Shown: positions 47,925 to 58,899 of the stretch, in pieces | Numbering within the stretch: position 1 is the stretch's first letter | Layout: each line of letters begins with the position of its first letter | From: Anthonomus grandis grandis | Lineage: Eukaryota; Arthropoda; Insecta; Coleoptera; Curculionidae | DNA length: 64,000 nucleotides | Assembly (NCBI RefSeq): GCF_022605725.1 | Contig: NC_065551.1 | Span: 26,102,001 to 26,166,000, forward strand | Direction: 5' to 3' | Made by a program: the position numbers and the translations under genes | The notes under the pieces: model-generated | What the model was told of the DNA's origin: nothing | Database searches by the model: none | Seen by the model: the letters and a program-made list of their open reading frames with translations, nothing else

Positions 47925-48002
47925 ACCCAGAAACAAGCAGGATGTCACTCCCTTTAGGCAGTGCTTCCCCTCCCGTCCTATGGGGATCGCGACGAAAAAC
48001 AG
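47925..48002 (+). CDS. Shared second coding exon of the multi-promoter gene
   Basis: A 78-nt exon between acceptor TTTACATTTTTTAG and donor AACAG|GTAAGC. Length is a multiple of three and it is phase 1 at both ends. With the G from exon 1A, 1B or 1C it reads DPETSRMSLPLGS, then ASPPVLWGSRRKT, one base of the next codon. It is GC-richer than its surroundings, with codon-like texture. It includes a Met (ATG at 47941) that non-coding first exons could use. I do not recognise the protein. No later exon was found before 64 kb, so intron 2 is at least 16 kb or the next exons are too small to see. Confidence 0.7.
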
Positions 48003-48411
48003 GTAAGCAAATAATATAAAATACATGGGTATTTTCTGCCCTCGTTGTTGTTCTAAATAAAGTTTTTCGGCGTTATTCTGAAATAAAGAAAATAAATAAA
48101 ATGAAAATGTGAAAAGTTTAATGTGACACAAAATTTATGTCCAACTGACCCGCTCAAGTTCAAAAAGTTTATGCTTAAATATAAGTAATTAATACAGGTT
48201 AAAATAAATCAATTTTGTTCACTATTTTGTGATAAGAAAAAGAAATTTATCAATATTTGAAATAATTAACTTATACTGTATTTCAAATAGATAGAGTAAT
48301 AAAATGTAAATTTCCGAGTTTTGTGGTCATCGAAAAAGTTATTGTTTTGAATGTCCATAATCATGGAAATGGCATTAAAACACGACCACCCTGTTTTTGC
48401 TGTAGATGAAG

Positions 48412-48560
48412 TTGTAGAGTGACTGGATTAGGAAAATATACTACTTATAGACTATTGCGGGAAAAAAAGGCAGGTCAAGTAGAACCTCTATAACATAGTA
48501 CAGGAGGACCAGCCAGAGTCCTTGATGAAGACACTAAACGTGCAGTTAGAAAAAAAGTTC
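48412..48560 (+). pseudogene. Possible Tc1/mariner-superfamily transposase N-terminal relic
   Basis: One frame, one TAA: TGLGKYTTYRLLREKKAGQV, EPL, stop, HSTGGPARVLDEDTKRAVRK, KVHSL. This resembles the helix-turn-helix plus DxFTKxAIRRKVHxF region of an insect DDE transposon family. A CACCCTGTTT end lies just before it at about 48388. The match is from memory and short. Confidence 0.4.
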
Positions 48561-49181
48561 ATTCTCTTTATTTCATTATTATTTATATTTTAATAACCTT
48601 CAATAAACTTAAAATACTTATATTATGCTTAATTTATAGTAAGGTTCCCTACCCCTTTCGTCTTACCATTTTTAGTATATATCCGATGGATAACAATAGG
48701 ATGGATAACTGCATTCCGTAAAAAAAAATTAATTGCGCAATGCAAAGTATGGAAGTAGCGTACATTCCTCAAGTTTCACTCTGTGTCCCTTACGCATTGT
48801 TTATAACGTTTCATTACGCTCTACCTATTTAAAATAGATTATAACATTAAGATTTAAGTTTCCATATCTCTGGTATCATTATGACGCCTGCGGTTTAACG
48901 GCATAATTTTCAAGTCATATTTAGGTCACAGACCTCTCATAATATAGGATAACGTAGTTATCCTAGATCTTAGTTCTGATGATCTGGATCTTTTGTAGTA
49001 TGAACATGTTAGATTTTATTGTAACTTTTTTATTCTCTGTTATTGTATACTGTATCATTTTATAAAAAAATTATCCCTTTAGATTACCAAATTTGATAAG
49101 CTATCCATAACTTTATCTACCGTCGCTGAAAAAAATGGCAAAATGCGACAACAGCGCTTCTTTTTTTATATTATAAGCGTA
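48561..49181. other. AT-rich DNA, nothing recognised
   Basis: No ORF, repeat or RNA I can support. Confidence 0.5.
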
Positions 49182-49539
49182 TCACGCAAGTAGAGAGCAG
49201 ACTATTGAAATAAACTCGTCATGACTCGTGGCTTATCGAGCTAGCAGGGTTGCCACATGAGACAGGAAGTATTCATGGAATTAAAAAAAAAAATTATTAC
49301 TCAAAATACTTCGTAATTTAAATTTGTGTATTTTAATATTTAAATTAAATCATGTATCTTATAAGTCAATTCAGCCTATAGACCACCATAGTGGATAAAT
49401 CATCTTTCACTACTACCCTCTAATTTTCATTTCTATCAATACGATGTAAAAATAGTGATTGTGCTGAAATTTAAAAATGATTTTTTATTACACGCACTTA
49501 AAATATTTGTTAATTTGGGAATTTTACTATTTGATTCAG
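49182..49539. repeat. Duplicated non-coding block, copy 1
   Basis: Shares, in the same order, TTGCCACATG, ACAGGAAGTA, GGAATTAAAAA, TATTACTC, AATTTGTGTATT and a final TTACAC-CAC...TTAATTTGG-AATTTTAC tract with 51316-51660. It ends in GATTTGATTCAG exactly where similarity to the orphan gene's coding sequence begins. Confidence 0.7.
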
Positions 49540-50145
49540 TATTACTGTGGTTGGAACAAGCAGAACATGAGACTCGTTTGAATAAACTCACTAGAAACAC
49601 TATTAATTAGATAAATGTAGGAGCTATTCTCAGTGTTTGATAAAGAATAGATTTTGCATAAATTGTATCAAAAAAATCAAATTGTTAACCCTGCTAGCAG
49701 GCCATATTATGCAAAACAACAAGAAAACTGCAAAAGCTTTGTTAGATCAATTAAAGCTAACTTGTTTAGTCAAAAAATGGATGCACCAATATTACTTACA
49801 AGTAAAAAAAATTTCATCCATTTCTAAAGGCAAAGATATAAATACTTATGCTCTTAGTCACGCCTATTATGAAGCATTAATGATTCCTTCAGCTCCAAAT
49901 GGCCTAATCCCTTTATTAGCTTGATTAAAGACATTTACACGGCCAAATTAGAACAGTTTTAGAAAATGTGTTATACCTCGTCGGCTTCCTATATTTGGCA
50001 AAGAATTAATAAATTCCAACCAGAAGTCAAAAATAAATCTATCCATACAATTTCAAGAGTTTCACGATCATAATAAAGTCCATAAAGTTCCTGTTCAAAA
50101 TCCAGTATCATACCTAACAGCACACATCCTCCAATGGATGTCCTA
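49540..50145 (+). pseudogene. Pseudogene copy A of the 379-codon orphan gene
   Basis: Aligns to 54712-55330 of the intact gene: CTGTGGTTGGAACAAGCAGA for CTGTGGTTGGAACAAACAGC, then GTCAGTGTTTGATAAAGAAT for CAGTGCTTAATAAAAAATA. Protein traces are GHIMQNNKKTAKALLDQLKL (intact: GQIMQNNKETVSTLLNQLKQ), TCLVKKW and KSIHTISRVS. Multiple frameshifts and stops. It begins right after an AG, where the intact gene has uninterrupted coding sequence. Confidence 0.85.
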
Positions 50146-51075
50146 CATTGGTTCAAACTAGGTCGAAATGTCCAAGGATTAGTTATGGATATTTTTTGGA
50201 TATAAATTTTTTTTACAAGCCAATGGATTTTAAATTATCTTTATTCAATGGAATTTTATTGACCGTTGAAAAATATGGTTATAGTTTTCCTAGGTCGAAT
50301 ATGAGACACCATTGGGCTCATATTTTCATAGGTAGATCAGACACTCATGATTGGTCGAAAGATGTCTCCTGATTTTAGAAAATACTAAGGAACTGATGAA
50401 AAGCCATTGAACTCGTATTTTTATAGATCTGTTAAACATTTTTCTTTTCTTAAAAAATGTATCGGGCATATTATGGATTTAGGTAAATTTTAAGCTTGTG
50501 GATTGAAAAAAAGTGAAAGGCTATTGGACGAACATAAAGAAAACTTTACAGGACTCCTATTTTTCTAGATTCATTAGACGTTCATCTCTTTTAATAAACA
50601 GTTAAACTGTTAATTTTAATGAATATATTGGACGAAATAATTAAGTCAAGGCCTAAGGCTTCAGTAAAATAAAAAGTCATTAGTAAAACAATAATAAAAG
50701 CTATTGGACATTGGATAATTGCAATATGTTTAAAATGAGAACCATGGTTTTACCATTTCATGTACCTCTTTCGCTACTGTATGGACGTCCATTAGACTTT
50801 TTGCTATAGTTGAACCTCTAATTGTCTCGTATCTAAATTGTCTCGTAGTTATTTGGATATCTTGAATATGAATAAGGAAAATTGTATTTATTGGTCCTAT
50901 GGCCGATAAAGTTTGTGACATTTGTATGATCCTATAGATTTTTTTCTTTGTTCAGAAATCAAATGGATATCCACTTGACCTTTATATTTGAAAAAAGAGG
51001 AATCTTTATATGTCCATTGGATGGATTTGTGCTGTCTGGGATCATTAGTTTATCATCAGTTATTCACCTAATGCA
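50146..51075. other. DNA separating the two parts of pseudogene A
   Basis: No similarity seen to the orphan gene; the homology resumes briefly near 51090-51150. It could be an insertion, but I found no terminal repeats. ATTGGA/ATTGGAC-type words recur (about 50522, 50703, 50998), hinting at an old low-order repeat. Confidence 0.4.
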
Positions 51076-51089
51076 TCATAGCTGCAACA

Positions 51090-51165
51090 TCCAGAAACAT
51101 CACATAGCCTTTTTATAAATAGCACTTATTTCTGTAAAGAGAATCTTTCAAATCCTGAACTAGTA
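51090..51165 (+). pseudogene. Further fragment of the orphan-gene pseudogene
   Basis: CTGTAAAGAGAATCTTTCAAATC (about 51135) matches TTAAAAGAGAATCTTTCAAATC at about 55393 in the intact gene; sequence before it (CATCACATAGCC, AATAGCACTTATTTC) aligns loosely to 55330-55390. Confidence 0.7.
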
Positions 51166-51315
51166 CGCTTTGTATAACCTCTTACTCTTTGTATATTAAT
51201 ATTCATGTTGAAATTGAAAAAAACACCCTACTGAAATAAGTTATTTATAACTTTATGATATGATCACTGCCCTATTAAAAAGGCCATATTGAGAAAAATA
51301 TCAAAATATGACGGC

Positions 51316-51660
51316 AACGATACAGGAAGTAGAAGCACCGCTGGAATTAAAAAGAAAATCTATTACTCATTTAAAATATGCTCCTTAATTCAAATGTGTA
51401 TTCTACTCTTTTAATCAAGTCCTGTTTTAATTCAATTTAAAAACAACGGTTGCTCCAAGTTGCGCATGCGCCTACTGCGTAAGTCTCTATTGAGAAGGTT
51501 TGGAGTTTGACCAATCCGTTAAAACTCGGGGCTGATCGGCCAAGCAGTGTTGCCACATGCGGTAGAAAGTAGTGGCTTTACTAAAATTTAAAAAATATTT
51601 TTTTTTTACACTCACTGGAAATATTTTTTAATTTGGAAATTTTACCAACTGAATTAGTTT
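51316..51660. repeat. Duplicated non-coding block, copies 2 and 3
   Basis: 51316-51415 and 51455-51660 are each similar to parts of 49182-49539, so the unit was duplicated more than once. Copy 3 includes GCGCATGCGCCTACTGCG (51463), TTGCCACATGCGG (51551) and the TTACACTCAC...ATTTTACC tract, then AACTGAATTAG; unlike copy 1 it is not followed by the orphan gene's coding sequence. Confidence 0.65.
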
Positions 51661-54485
51661 TGTCTTAAAAAAAATTATACTAAATGATACTGAAATTTAT
51701 TACAAAATGTTCTTGCTGTTTTTGCATTAAAATAAAAACTAAAACAAATAAATTTTAATATTTGAGAATTAAAGGCATATTTTAAATTTCCTGAAAATAA
51801 GCAAATACTAAAATCGTTTCCTCGCATAATAATAATTATCCGCCTAATAATATCTTGATGAACTAATGCTAAAAAATAAACATGCCTATTTATCTTTTTC
51901 AAATACTCCTTCGTAACTTGAACCTAATTAAACCAAAAACTTTAACTAAAAGGGTAAACGTAAATCCGTCCCTTACAGAAAACACAAAACACAGACGTTC
52001 GACGTGAAATCACGATAACAAGGGGCCGTGAAGCTTTTGGAGGTTTTAGAGGAAGGCCAAAACCAGAGACAGTCGATGTTTAACTTTAGAACTTACTTTC
52101 AAGGAGTTTTGCCTGCAACAATCGGAGATACATTTAATGGATCTGAAAATAGAGAACCTTGGAGATTCTTTCTTAAAGTTTTTAAGGGCTATTAACAGCA
52201 GATTCTGCGTTTTGTGTCAGGGATTTATTGTGTTTGATTTTAAGAAAAGACATTGAGAAATATATACAATTTCAATATTAATGTATTAGAAATTCTTGAC
52301 CTATTTAGAAAATAAAATCTCTAATATTAGTCTAGTTATTAGCTAAACTAGAATTAAAAAGAAGCTTTCTTTCTTATGCCGATAATTTTTCTATTATATG
52401 TTCAAACAGCCGCTGGCTACAACTTTCCAAACTCATACCGCATACATTGTGCATTCATCAGACAGATCGAGCATGTAAAATGTAATGATAGTGGAAACAA
52501 GCCAGTGACGTAGTTAAGTTCCTACTTGGCAACTGTTGTAATTAAAATTTACTAACTTCTTACATGTGTAACAACTTCTACCTGCTCGTCTGTCAGTAAA
52601 CTTTTTTATTGTAATCTTCTTTAGTTTGGTTTTCATTTTTCGTTTAGTTTGGTCTCTTTAGTTTATATTTGTCAAAAAATTGGTAAAAATCAGTTTTTAA
52701 GCATTTTTGACTGGTTCTTTACATACAAAAAACTTCACTTTTTACGAAACATGACATCGAGATTATTGGATATATACTGGATTAATATAGGAACTACTTC
52801 TGTTAAAGTTCTGAGGAGACTAGACTTTCGATCTCGAAATTCTAGTCTCCGATCTCATCTAGACTTTAGATCTCATGCAGATTTTATTGGTAAATTTAAT
52901 ATTTTATATTCCATACCAAATGACACAGTGACCAATTTTTTTAGAATTATTAATTTTATGCCCTTAACCCTGTACAAGAGTAAAAGGATCACATCACATT
53001 AAATTGAAAATATTGTTCTTCCTTTTCTTGTTCTTCTTCTTCTTCTTCTTGATGCCATGATTATATTTAATTAAATTTACTTTCAAAGTTTATTCACAAT
53101 TTATCCTAAAAGTAGGAAAAGTTAATTTTTTTCATTATTTTATAGCCATCTCAGTCTGGGATATTATAAAGGATCTAGAATGCATCGCGCAGCAATTTTT
53201 AAATTTAATAACTACACTTAATTATTAATTTTATTTAAAACTGGTAAGAACAAGTCTCTTTTGATTATTCGTAATCACATATATTAATACTTATTTGTTA
53301 ATATGATCGGCTTTATAAGATTGTGGTAAAATTTCTAGTCTTTTGACACCATCTATCTTGTAATTTAAGATAGTTGGAATAAGTCTCTCAAAACGCATAT
53401 TTTATTTAGTTCTTCTTAGAGAACAGAGCTAGGGAAGATTTAGCCTAATAGCTCTAGTATCCAAACTGATTCTTGTTTAAGTTTTTACTTCTTCATTATT
53501 GCTATTTTACAGATTTGTCTTTATGTAACTGCTTAAGTTTGTGGCCAGAATATTCTCTAATAACGAAAATATTCTTTCCCCACACCACTTATCTCCATTA
53601 TCTAAAAATCCATGACTCAATATTCAATAATTTTTCGAAGGAAGCAGAAGCACTAAATTCTCACTAATTTCTTCAGTAATACATATGCAGTTTGAGATCT
53701 AGCGACAGTACTTAATTCATATCAAATAATTTATTACTGAGAAATCACTTTGAAAAAATGATAATTTGTTACAATAAACTATAATATATACTACATACCA
53801 TAAGGCCCTCAAAATACACAGACCTGCAGGTGAAAGACAATAGATAGAAGAAAAATACTTTGGTGATGTAAAATTAATCTATTAACTCATCTATTTACCT
53901 TCAGCTAAATATCTACGTTCGAGTAAGAACTAAACTGCAAAATATAAATGACACCCATTCTATGCTGTAAGATATTCTATTAGCAGTGACGGATTTCTAC
54001 CCATTATTTTTTCTAGAAAAGTGAGCAGAGCGGAGTAAAACAAAACGAACTAGGTCGTCATTAATCTGCTGCCCGAACTGATCTTATATTGCCGGGAATG
54101 CCTTGGGGAATAGAGCCGAGCGACAATAATGATACCGATTACATTCTTATTTGTTTTTATACTTGGAATAGATGTCCTCCATTAAATAACCAGAAAATGC
54201 TTTTAGAGAAGATGGGAATAACGCAGCTGAATCTGACGAAGATTTATGTACTCTATATCCACTAGTTTTAAAAGTAACTTTGTTTACCCGATCTAATGCA
54301 GTAACAATAAACGAGAGTTAAGGTAGCAGTAAAGGTTTGTTTATTTGGGTATATCAGACAGTTGTCAAAATTATGGTTATATTTTAAAGTAACGTCCTTC
54401 CATTTAAAAATTCTAAACATATTTAAAATCAGCTTTTAAAAATTGTACGTGTCATTATAATTTGTTCACCGGAATTCGTGTAAGC
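51661..54485. other. DNA upstream of the orphan gene, no other gene supported
   Basis: Contains a short internal duplication at 52827-52885 (TAGACTTT-GATCTC repeated), a TTC microsatellite at 53030-53050, and a GC-moderate patch at 52.0-52.2 kb. The 117-codon frame at 52649 starts at GTG-like sequence and overlaps the duplication; I do not support it. The likely promoter of the orphan gene is within the last few hundred bases but shows no clear element. Confidence 0.45.
53030..53050. repeat. (TTC)n microsatellite
   Basis: Seven uninterrupted TTC units. Confidence 0.95.
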
Positions 54486-55625
54486 ATGTCCCTAACAGTC
54501 AAAAGAGTATGCCGCATTTCCAAAAAACCTGACCGTGCTTTACCTGAAATTCCAAAAAAGTCACCCCAAAATAAACTTTTTGAAAGTCTTTCTGACGAGC
54601 ACGTTGACGATTATTCGTGTCATTTTCCACCATTAAAGAGATCTGGGACTCGGCACTCGCCAGAATACCTGGAAGATTTGCCAGACGCAAGACGAACTAA
54701 AAGCGGAGTATCACTGTGGTTGGAACAAACAGCACAGGAATCATTTGAAGAAACTCGCTGGAAACATTATCAAATAGATAAACGTAAAAGCTACTCTCAG
54801 TGCTTAATAAAAAATAAATTTTGCTGTCAAAAAAATCAATCTGTTCATCCTGCAGCAGGTCAGATTATGCAAAACAACAAGGAAACTGTAAGCACCTTGT
54901 TAAATCAATTAAAACAAACATGCTTAGCCAAAAAAATGGATGTACAAGTATTGCCCGTAATCGAAAAGGTAAAAATAAATGAAAATGTACGTAATTCATC
55001 AACTGTTTCATCAGTTTCTCAAGAAAAAGAAATGAATAATTGCTCTTTTCATCAAACCTTTTATCAAGCATCAAGTGTTCCTTCAACTTCAAAAGGTTTA
55101 ATCACTACTTCTTTATTAAAGACATTTACGCAGCCAGATCAAAACACTTTTAGAAAATGTGTTATGCCTTGTCAGCTTCCAATAATTAGCGAAGAAGTAA
55201 TAAGCTCTAACCAGAAGTCTTGCAAAAATAAGTCGATCCATACAATTTCAGGAGTTTCACATCCACAATCTATAAAACCTGAAGTCCCTGTTCAAAATTC
55301 AGTACCATTAGCAGCCAGTTTTTCACTTAATACATCAGAAGTGCAATACCCAGAAACAACGTCCAATCTTTTCACCAACACCACTTGGTTCTTAAAAGAG
55401 AATCTTTCAAATCAATTCGGGCTTTCTGCATTAAACACCGTGGAACCAATATTTGAAGAAAACAATCTTTACGCCAAAATCTATGATTTTCCTACAATAC
55501 CTCATAGATCTACCACTCGAGACGGTTTTGTTATGCGTCAAAAGAAGGATTTTAAAGCAAGGTTTATGCCTTATAATAAAAAAAACCACGGTCGGGGTTT
55601 ATTTGGAAGTTTAAACAAAAAATAA
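54486..55625 (+). CDS. Orphan protein of 379 residues, function unknown
   Basis: An intact single-exon ORF, far longer than any chance frame in this AT-rich DNA. ATG at 54486-54488 is the first Met; an in-frame TTG lies 24 nt upstream. I recognise no domain. Residues 1-30 are basic and Pro-rich (VKRVCRISKKPDR, PEIPKKSP). Residues 70-100 hold a possibly ordered stretch (SGVSLWLEQTAQESF, ETRWKHYQIDKRK). Residues 110-330 are Ser/Thr/Asn-rich and probably disordered (STVSSVSQEKE, VPSTSKG). The C-terminus is basic with aromatic residues (QKKDFKARFMPYNKK, RGLFGSLNKK). No signal peptide or membrane segment. Degraded copies on both sides (49.5 and 56.5 kb) show it is a local duplicate family and that this copy alone stayed open, suggesting selection. 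A nuclear or RNA-binding role is a guess only. Confidence 0.75.
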   Translation: MSLTVKRVCRISKKPDRALPEIPKKSPQNKLFESLSDEHVDDYSCHFPPLKRSGTRHSPEYLEDLPDARRTKSGVSLWLEQTAQESFEETRWKHYQIDKRKSYSQCLIKNKFCCQKNQSVHPAAGQIMQNNKETVSTLLNQLKQTCLAKKMDVQVLPVIEKVKINENVRNSSTVSSVSQEKEMNNCSFHQTFYQASSVPSTSKGLITTSLLKTFTQPDQNTFRKCVMPCQLPIISEEVISSNQKSCKNKSIHTISGVSHPQSIKPEVPVQNSVPLAASFSLNTSEVQYPETTSNLFTNTTWFLKENLSNQFGLSALNTVEPIFEENNLYAKIYDFPTIPHRSTTRDGFVMRQKKDFKARFMPYNKKNHGRGLFGSLNKK

Positions 55626-55989
55626 TTATTTACCATTGTCAGATATAAGTATTTATTAAAAAATATTTTTTAATGAGTAGTTATGTTTTTCTGTTTAACA
55701 TTGTTGTGAGCTGAATAGATAATGCTAAAAAAAGAAGATGGCGGTCATAATATCTAAGAATAAAACATATCTAGAAATACCCAGGTAACCAGTAAAATTT
55801 ACATTTTAAGAGAAAAGTTAGTAAATTAGTACCTCTTTCTATTATTTATTTATAAATATATTATTTATTTTAGGACTACCTTTAAGACATAAAGCATGTT
55901 CATTTAGTACTCCCTTCTTCCATTGTAGCTATATTTTGGAAGTAAGGAAATTTTTTTTTATATGGGGGAAGGAAAAATCTACATATTAA

Positions 55990-56050
55990 AATTGTTTTGA
56001 CTTATGCAGGGTGTTCACAAAAGGTATGGCAGTAGAAATTTAGCTTTTTT
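55990..56050. repeat. ACAGGGTG-like transposon end
   Basis: TTATGCAGGGTGTTCACAAA at about 56003 resembles the other mariner/MITE-type termini in the window. No partner end was found nearby. Confidence 0.4.
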
Positions 56051-56439
56051 TGAATGGAAGACTATATATAGTATTTGATTTTTATATTCTTCGTAAAATT
56101 CTAAGAAGCTTGATGCCATGCATGTCATCTTTACTCAAGTAGTTTCTAAATTAGAGGCAGTTGAAATTTGGGTTTTTTCAATTGTTGTATAATAATATAT
56201 GTCATCAGATAGATCTTACTAAGTTAAGATAGGAATGTGAGAAGTGAGAATCATTTTATCCTACAACGAATAGTTTTAAATCTGTAGCATTTTAAAGTTG
56301 AAAAAAGTTGGTTTTTAACTGGCTCTAATTGAAAACCTCTTTGATTAAAGTGTACATGTCATACATCAAATTGCTTCAAAATACCACAATGGAGGAAGGG
56401 AGTCTAAAATAGGTACATAGCAAAGTATTTTCATTCTTA

Positions 56440-56937
56440 AGCCTAAGTCAGCTGCAATTGTCTCAACATTTTTGAATAATTCAAAATAAACGAAAACTGC
56501 ACTTCAACTAAAGTTGCATCAGTTTTTGAAGGATAAATACACGTCTTCTAGATTACTTTCCTCATAAAATACCTTAAGCTTCAAAATATTGAATCACTAC
56601 TTCTGCATTGAAGACACAAAATGAAAACACTTTTAAAAAATCGATATTACCTAGTCAGTTTTAAATTTTAGAGAGCACAAACTAAAGCTAAACTTCCTAT
56701 TCAAAACACATTACCATTAGTAGTAAGTTCGTAATGCACCATAGTAGCAACATTCAGTTCTTAAAAGAAACATTTTCAGAACAATTTTGGCTTTCTCTTC
56801 TAAAGACCGTGGATCCAATATTGGAAAAAATTGTATGATAAAATGTTTAATTTTCCTATAATACTTCACAGATTTAGTCGCCGAGTACCTTTTTCTATGC
56901 GTCAAAAGAAGAATTTTAAAGCAATAAAAAAACCTTA
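56440..56937 (+). pseudogene. Pseudogene copy B of the orphan gene
   Basis: Aligns to about 54900-55600 of the intact gene with many indels: AATCACTACTTCTGCATTGA (AATCACTACTTCTTTATTAA in the gene), AACACTTTTAAAAAATCG, CAGTTCTTAAAAGAAACATT, AAGACCGTGGATCCAATATT and TATGCGTCAAAAGAAGAATT. Stops and frameshifts throughout. Only the second half of the gene is represented. Confidence 0.85.
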
Positions 56938-58899
56938 GTCAGAATATTGCATTTACATCTTGTTGAGTTTCATTTAAATTATGCTAGAAAAAGAAAGGAG
57001 AAGAAAATCTCTTGTAATCTCTAGGTTAGTCTTATTCTATTTCAAAGCCTTGTCAATTTTTTTAATCATTCCTGTCTTTATTGCTTTCTCATTTCTCTTA
57101 TTCATCATCAGATCTTCTTGTTTTTTGTTTTATCAACTTCCTTGTTTTGGGGCTCTTTCAAAATCTTTATTAGATAAAAATATTTTTTTTAGTGGTTCTT
57201 CTAATTTTTTTATTTTCTTTTAATTTTTTTGCAACAATTCTAATAGTCTCATTGAGATTTACTTTGCCTGGCTTCCAGATAAAATCATAAATCCTATGTC
57301 CCTTATGCATTTACTGGAACATGAGCTTAGGCTAATTCTAAGATTAATAAATCAAATAGCTCCAGTTACTGCAGTAAGTTCATTGAAAATTTAACATTTG
57401 ATAAACTTTGAGTGGGCGATTTAATAGTTTTGGTTTTATCACCCAAAAATTTTAGTAAACTATTTCCTTCCGCAATGTCTAGACTACGAAATTGTCTTAA
57501 TTTGTGTTTCCTCTTCGTTGTGAACTTATTCGTTTTCAATTATATAATTACAGATCATACAAGGTAATAATTTAGCAAGAGAAGAGCATGTACTTAATTA
57601 ATATAATGGCTAGTATGCAAAAGTGATTTAATAAAGAAGGTTTGGAATAATTCCTCAAAAGTCAGTGGAACACTAATATTTTTTGTGGATAGCTAATATA
57701 TATATATATATATATATTATCAACTGATACTTACCAGAAACTTTATTTTTAAATTCATACTCTACATTTTTAACTGCACATTATTTTGAAGAAATTATAT
57801 GCCAATGCTAGGGCCATGCTATGAGAACGTGGTTCTCATCAATATTATAGAGACATCTTCTAGTTACACACTATTCTTTGGTAATATCAACCTTTTCTAC
57901 AATAACTTATTTGAACTTCGTGATACCAGAAAAGAGCTGTATCATCAAAAAACTAACCCTAAACTACCAGGGAACAGTACATGAATTTTTTTAATTTTTT
58001 CATTCCTCTTTTGTTTAATAATTTTTTTTTATTAATAATTCAAATAATTTGTCTAATTTTTATGGCTTCTGGATAAAGGTACCACTATAGAATTTTATGA
58101 AATCCTTGTAATATGCTTAGTGGACTTTAAAAAATAAAAACATGAAACCATAAAATTATAATCATATAACTTATAAAACTTAGATAAAAGCCCCTAATAA
58201 GTAAAACTACTACAGCCTAGATCTGTAAGCCAAATTAACTATAAAAAACATTCTAAATTTTAGTGCAGAAAAATAATGTTATTCACATGTTCATCTTTAT
58301 TCATTAGGCGGAACAAAGTGAGGAAGCATCATTTAAGCAAGAATTTAATAATTAACTTCATCCATTTTTACTTTGAGTTTTCTCGTTTGCAGAAAGAAAA
58401 TAGAACTAAATTACTTTTCACAGACTCATTTAGAACTTTGTTCACAAGAGAAATTAGAACTTTTTAATAGAATTCATGTTTGAGTATTGAGGTCGAATAA
58501 TATTATTTTTCCACTTTAACTTTCTTCGCCAAAAGCTCATAGAAAAATTCGGTATCTTATGTGATGAATTTTAATTTGAGAGTAAAAGATGTTTTTGCAG
58601 CTTGCCTTAAATTAGTTTTTTTACATGTGATTTACATCATACCTTATAACCTGTCAAATGGAAACTTTATACAGTCCTTGCAAGCAATAATGAACATCCC
58701 TTATGATACAGTCGCAGAATCCAAGGTCAATTTATTATATATTCGCCTTAAGAAACCACTAACTTACTATATAAATGGTTGATGACCCATTATAAAAGAC
58801 ACATGCCCAATTACAATTACTTTACGAAAAGCGCAAAAAACTTTTGAGATTAAATCCCTTATACCTTTATCGTACTATTGATTATCAATTAGCCCTTTA
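56938..58899. other. AT-rich DNA, no gene supported
   Basis: Contains a (TA)n microsatellite at 57695-57718. Frames at 56981, 57799, 58276 and 58561 look like chance, although the last (PYDTVAESKVNLLYIRLKKP) directly precedes the LINE relic and could be part of it. Confidence 0.45.
57695..57718. repeat. (TA)n microsatellite
   Basis: About twelve uninterrupted TA units. Confidence 0.95.

Noticed and set aside
47889..48131. Minus frame with a strong acceptor-like sequence (TTTCTTTATTTCAG) and NNAEKLYLEQQRGQKIP
   Set aside because: It overlaps the plus-strand shared exon, which has better sites at both ends and phase agreement with three first exons. The minus frame lacks a good donor.
52649..53002. 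117-codon plus frame
   Set aside because: Begins without ATG, includes a local duplication of a TAGACTTT-GATCTC word, and has no recognisable motif.
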